A stretch of 64,000 nt of DNA from Archangium sp. (GTDB taxonomy: Bacteria > Myxococcota > Myxococcia > Myxococcales > Myxococcaceae), in assembly GCA_030681645.1 (NCBI GenBank), contig JAUXRX010000041.1, positions 104,334-168,333 of the forward strand, read 5' to 3'. This document shows positions 63,761 to 64,000 of this stretch, piece after piece. Both the position numbers and the translations under genes were made by a program. The notes under the pieces were generated by a model, which did no database searches, was not told the DNA's origin, and saw nothing but the letters and a program-made list of their open reading frames with translations. The stretch's first letter is position 1. Every line of letters begins with the position of its first letter.

Positions 63761-63795
63761 ATCACGGTGAGCGAAGGGAGCGTGTACGGCGCTCG

Positions 63796-64000
63796 ATGAA
63801 GACCGCCCAGGCCCTCACGCTCAGCTCTCTGCTTCTCCTTTCGTTCCACGCTCACGCCGACAAGAGGTTCAACCCGGCGAACCGAGCGCCTGGCCTGTGG
63901 GCCGAGGGCGAGGGTCCTCGTCGCCGAGGAGGAGGAGCCCTCCCTTGGGCGCCGGCCTTCTTCGGGTCGCGGCGGTGGCTCACCCCCGAGGCGGACACAC
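63796..64000 (+). CDS. Truncated exported protein at the window edge
   Basis: The ATG at 63796 opens a clear signal peptide (MKTAQALTLSSLLLLSFHAH, cleavage near ADKR) and the frame stays open to the last base of the window, so the protein continues outside. The visible part is rich in Gly, Arg and Pro with WLTPEADT near the edge. It lies 35 bases after the surface lipoprotein gene and may be co-transcribed. Family unknown. Confidence 0.7.
   Translation, partial: MKTAQALTLSSLLLLSFHAHADKRFNPANRAPGLWAEGEGPRRRGGGALPWAPAFFGSRRWLTPEADT

Overview
The window is very GC-rich and reads like a chromosome segment of a myxobacterium or close relative (Myxococcota). Supporting signs are the many two-component proteins, secreted lipoproteins with Asp/Ala/Pro or Gly/Thr linkers and Cys-rich modules, an AgmX/PglI-type domain, a MYXO-CTERM-like mini-protein and paired DUF1552/DUF1592 proteins. 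Genus and species cannot be fixed from the sequence alone. No rRNA, tRNA or CRISPR array was seen. The only recognisable transposon trace is a short IS91-type transposase remnant.

Layout. 50-4363: secreted proteins (thrombospondin-3-like protein, GH114-like lipoprotein, OmpA-like protein). 4365-10333: an ECF sigma factor whose gene overlaps a giant protein joining an anti-sigma-type zinc finger to an alpha-2-macroglobulin with a thioester and an inserted AgmX-like domain. 10466-12611: small housekeeping or envelope genes (DUF6438 lipoprotein, CcdC-like, YbgC-like thioesterase, LysM protein). 12739-17607: a two-component cluster (degenerate HD-GYP regulator, HDOD regulator, divergent histidine kinase). 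17611-20958: an unknown exported protein and a membrane protein with two cyclic-nucleotide-binding domains. 22826-27648: accessory secreted lipoproteins.

The centre of interest is a discontinuous stress or dormancy island (21096-22694, 27833-46415, 46393-52330). It holds a phosphoribosyltransferase/hydrolase pair, an ACP-like peptide, a kinase-fold phosphotransferase with an APS-kinase-like partner, FtsH, PilZ- and CheY-type regulators, a CheB-CheR-PAS-kinase hybrid, three CBS proteins, an erythromycin-esterase-type enzyme, a PfpI/DJ-1 protein, two Hsp20 proteins, LemA/TPM and an HPF-cold-shock fusion. Reading upstream of these genes by eye, I find sigma-54 (-24/-12) signatures before at least eleven of them, mostly with 16-41 nt leaders. 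Elements with TTGC[A/T] at -12 were not seen upstream of the ordinary genes I compared. This suggests the scattered operons form one RpoN regulon. Several members look like catalytically dead paralogues placed beside intact copies.

52320-64000: more secreted or cell-surface proteins (Cys-module lipoprotein, Uma2 nuclease, DUF1552/DUF1592 pair, large lipoprotein, redoxin), a 648-bp gap with decayed sequence, and a repeat-rich beta-helix/Gly-rich surface protein. A final truncated exported protein runs off the right edge.
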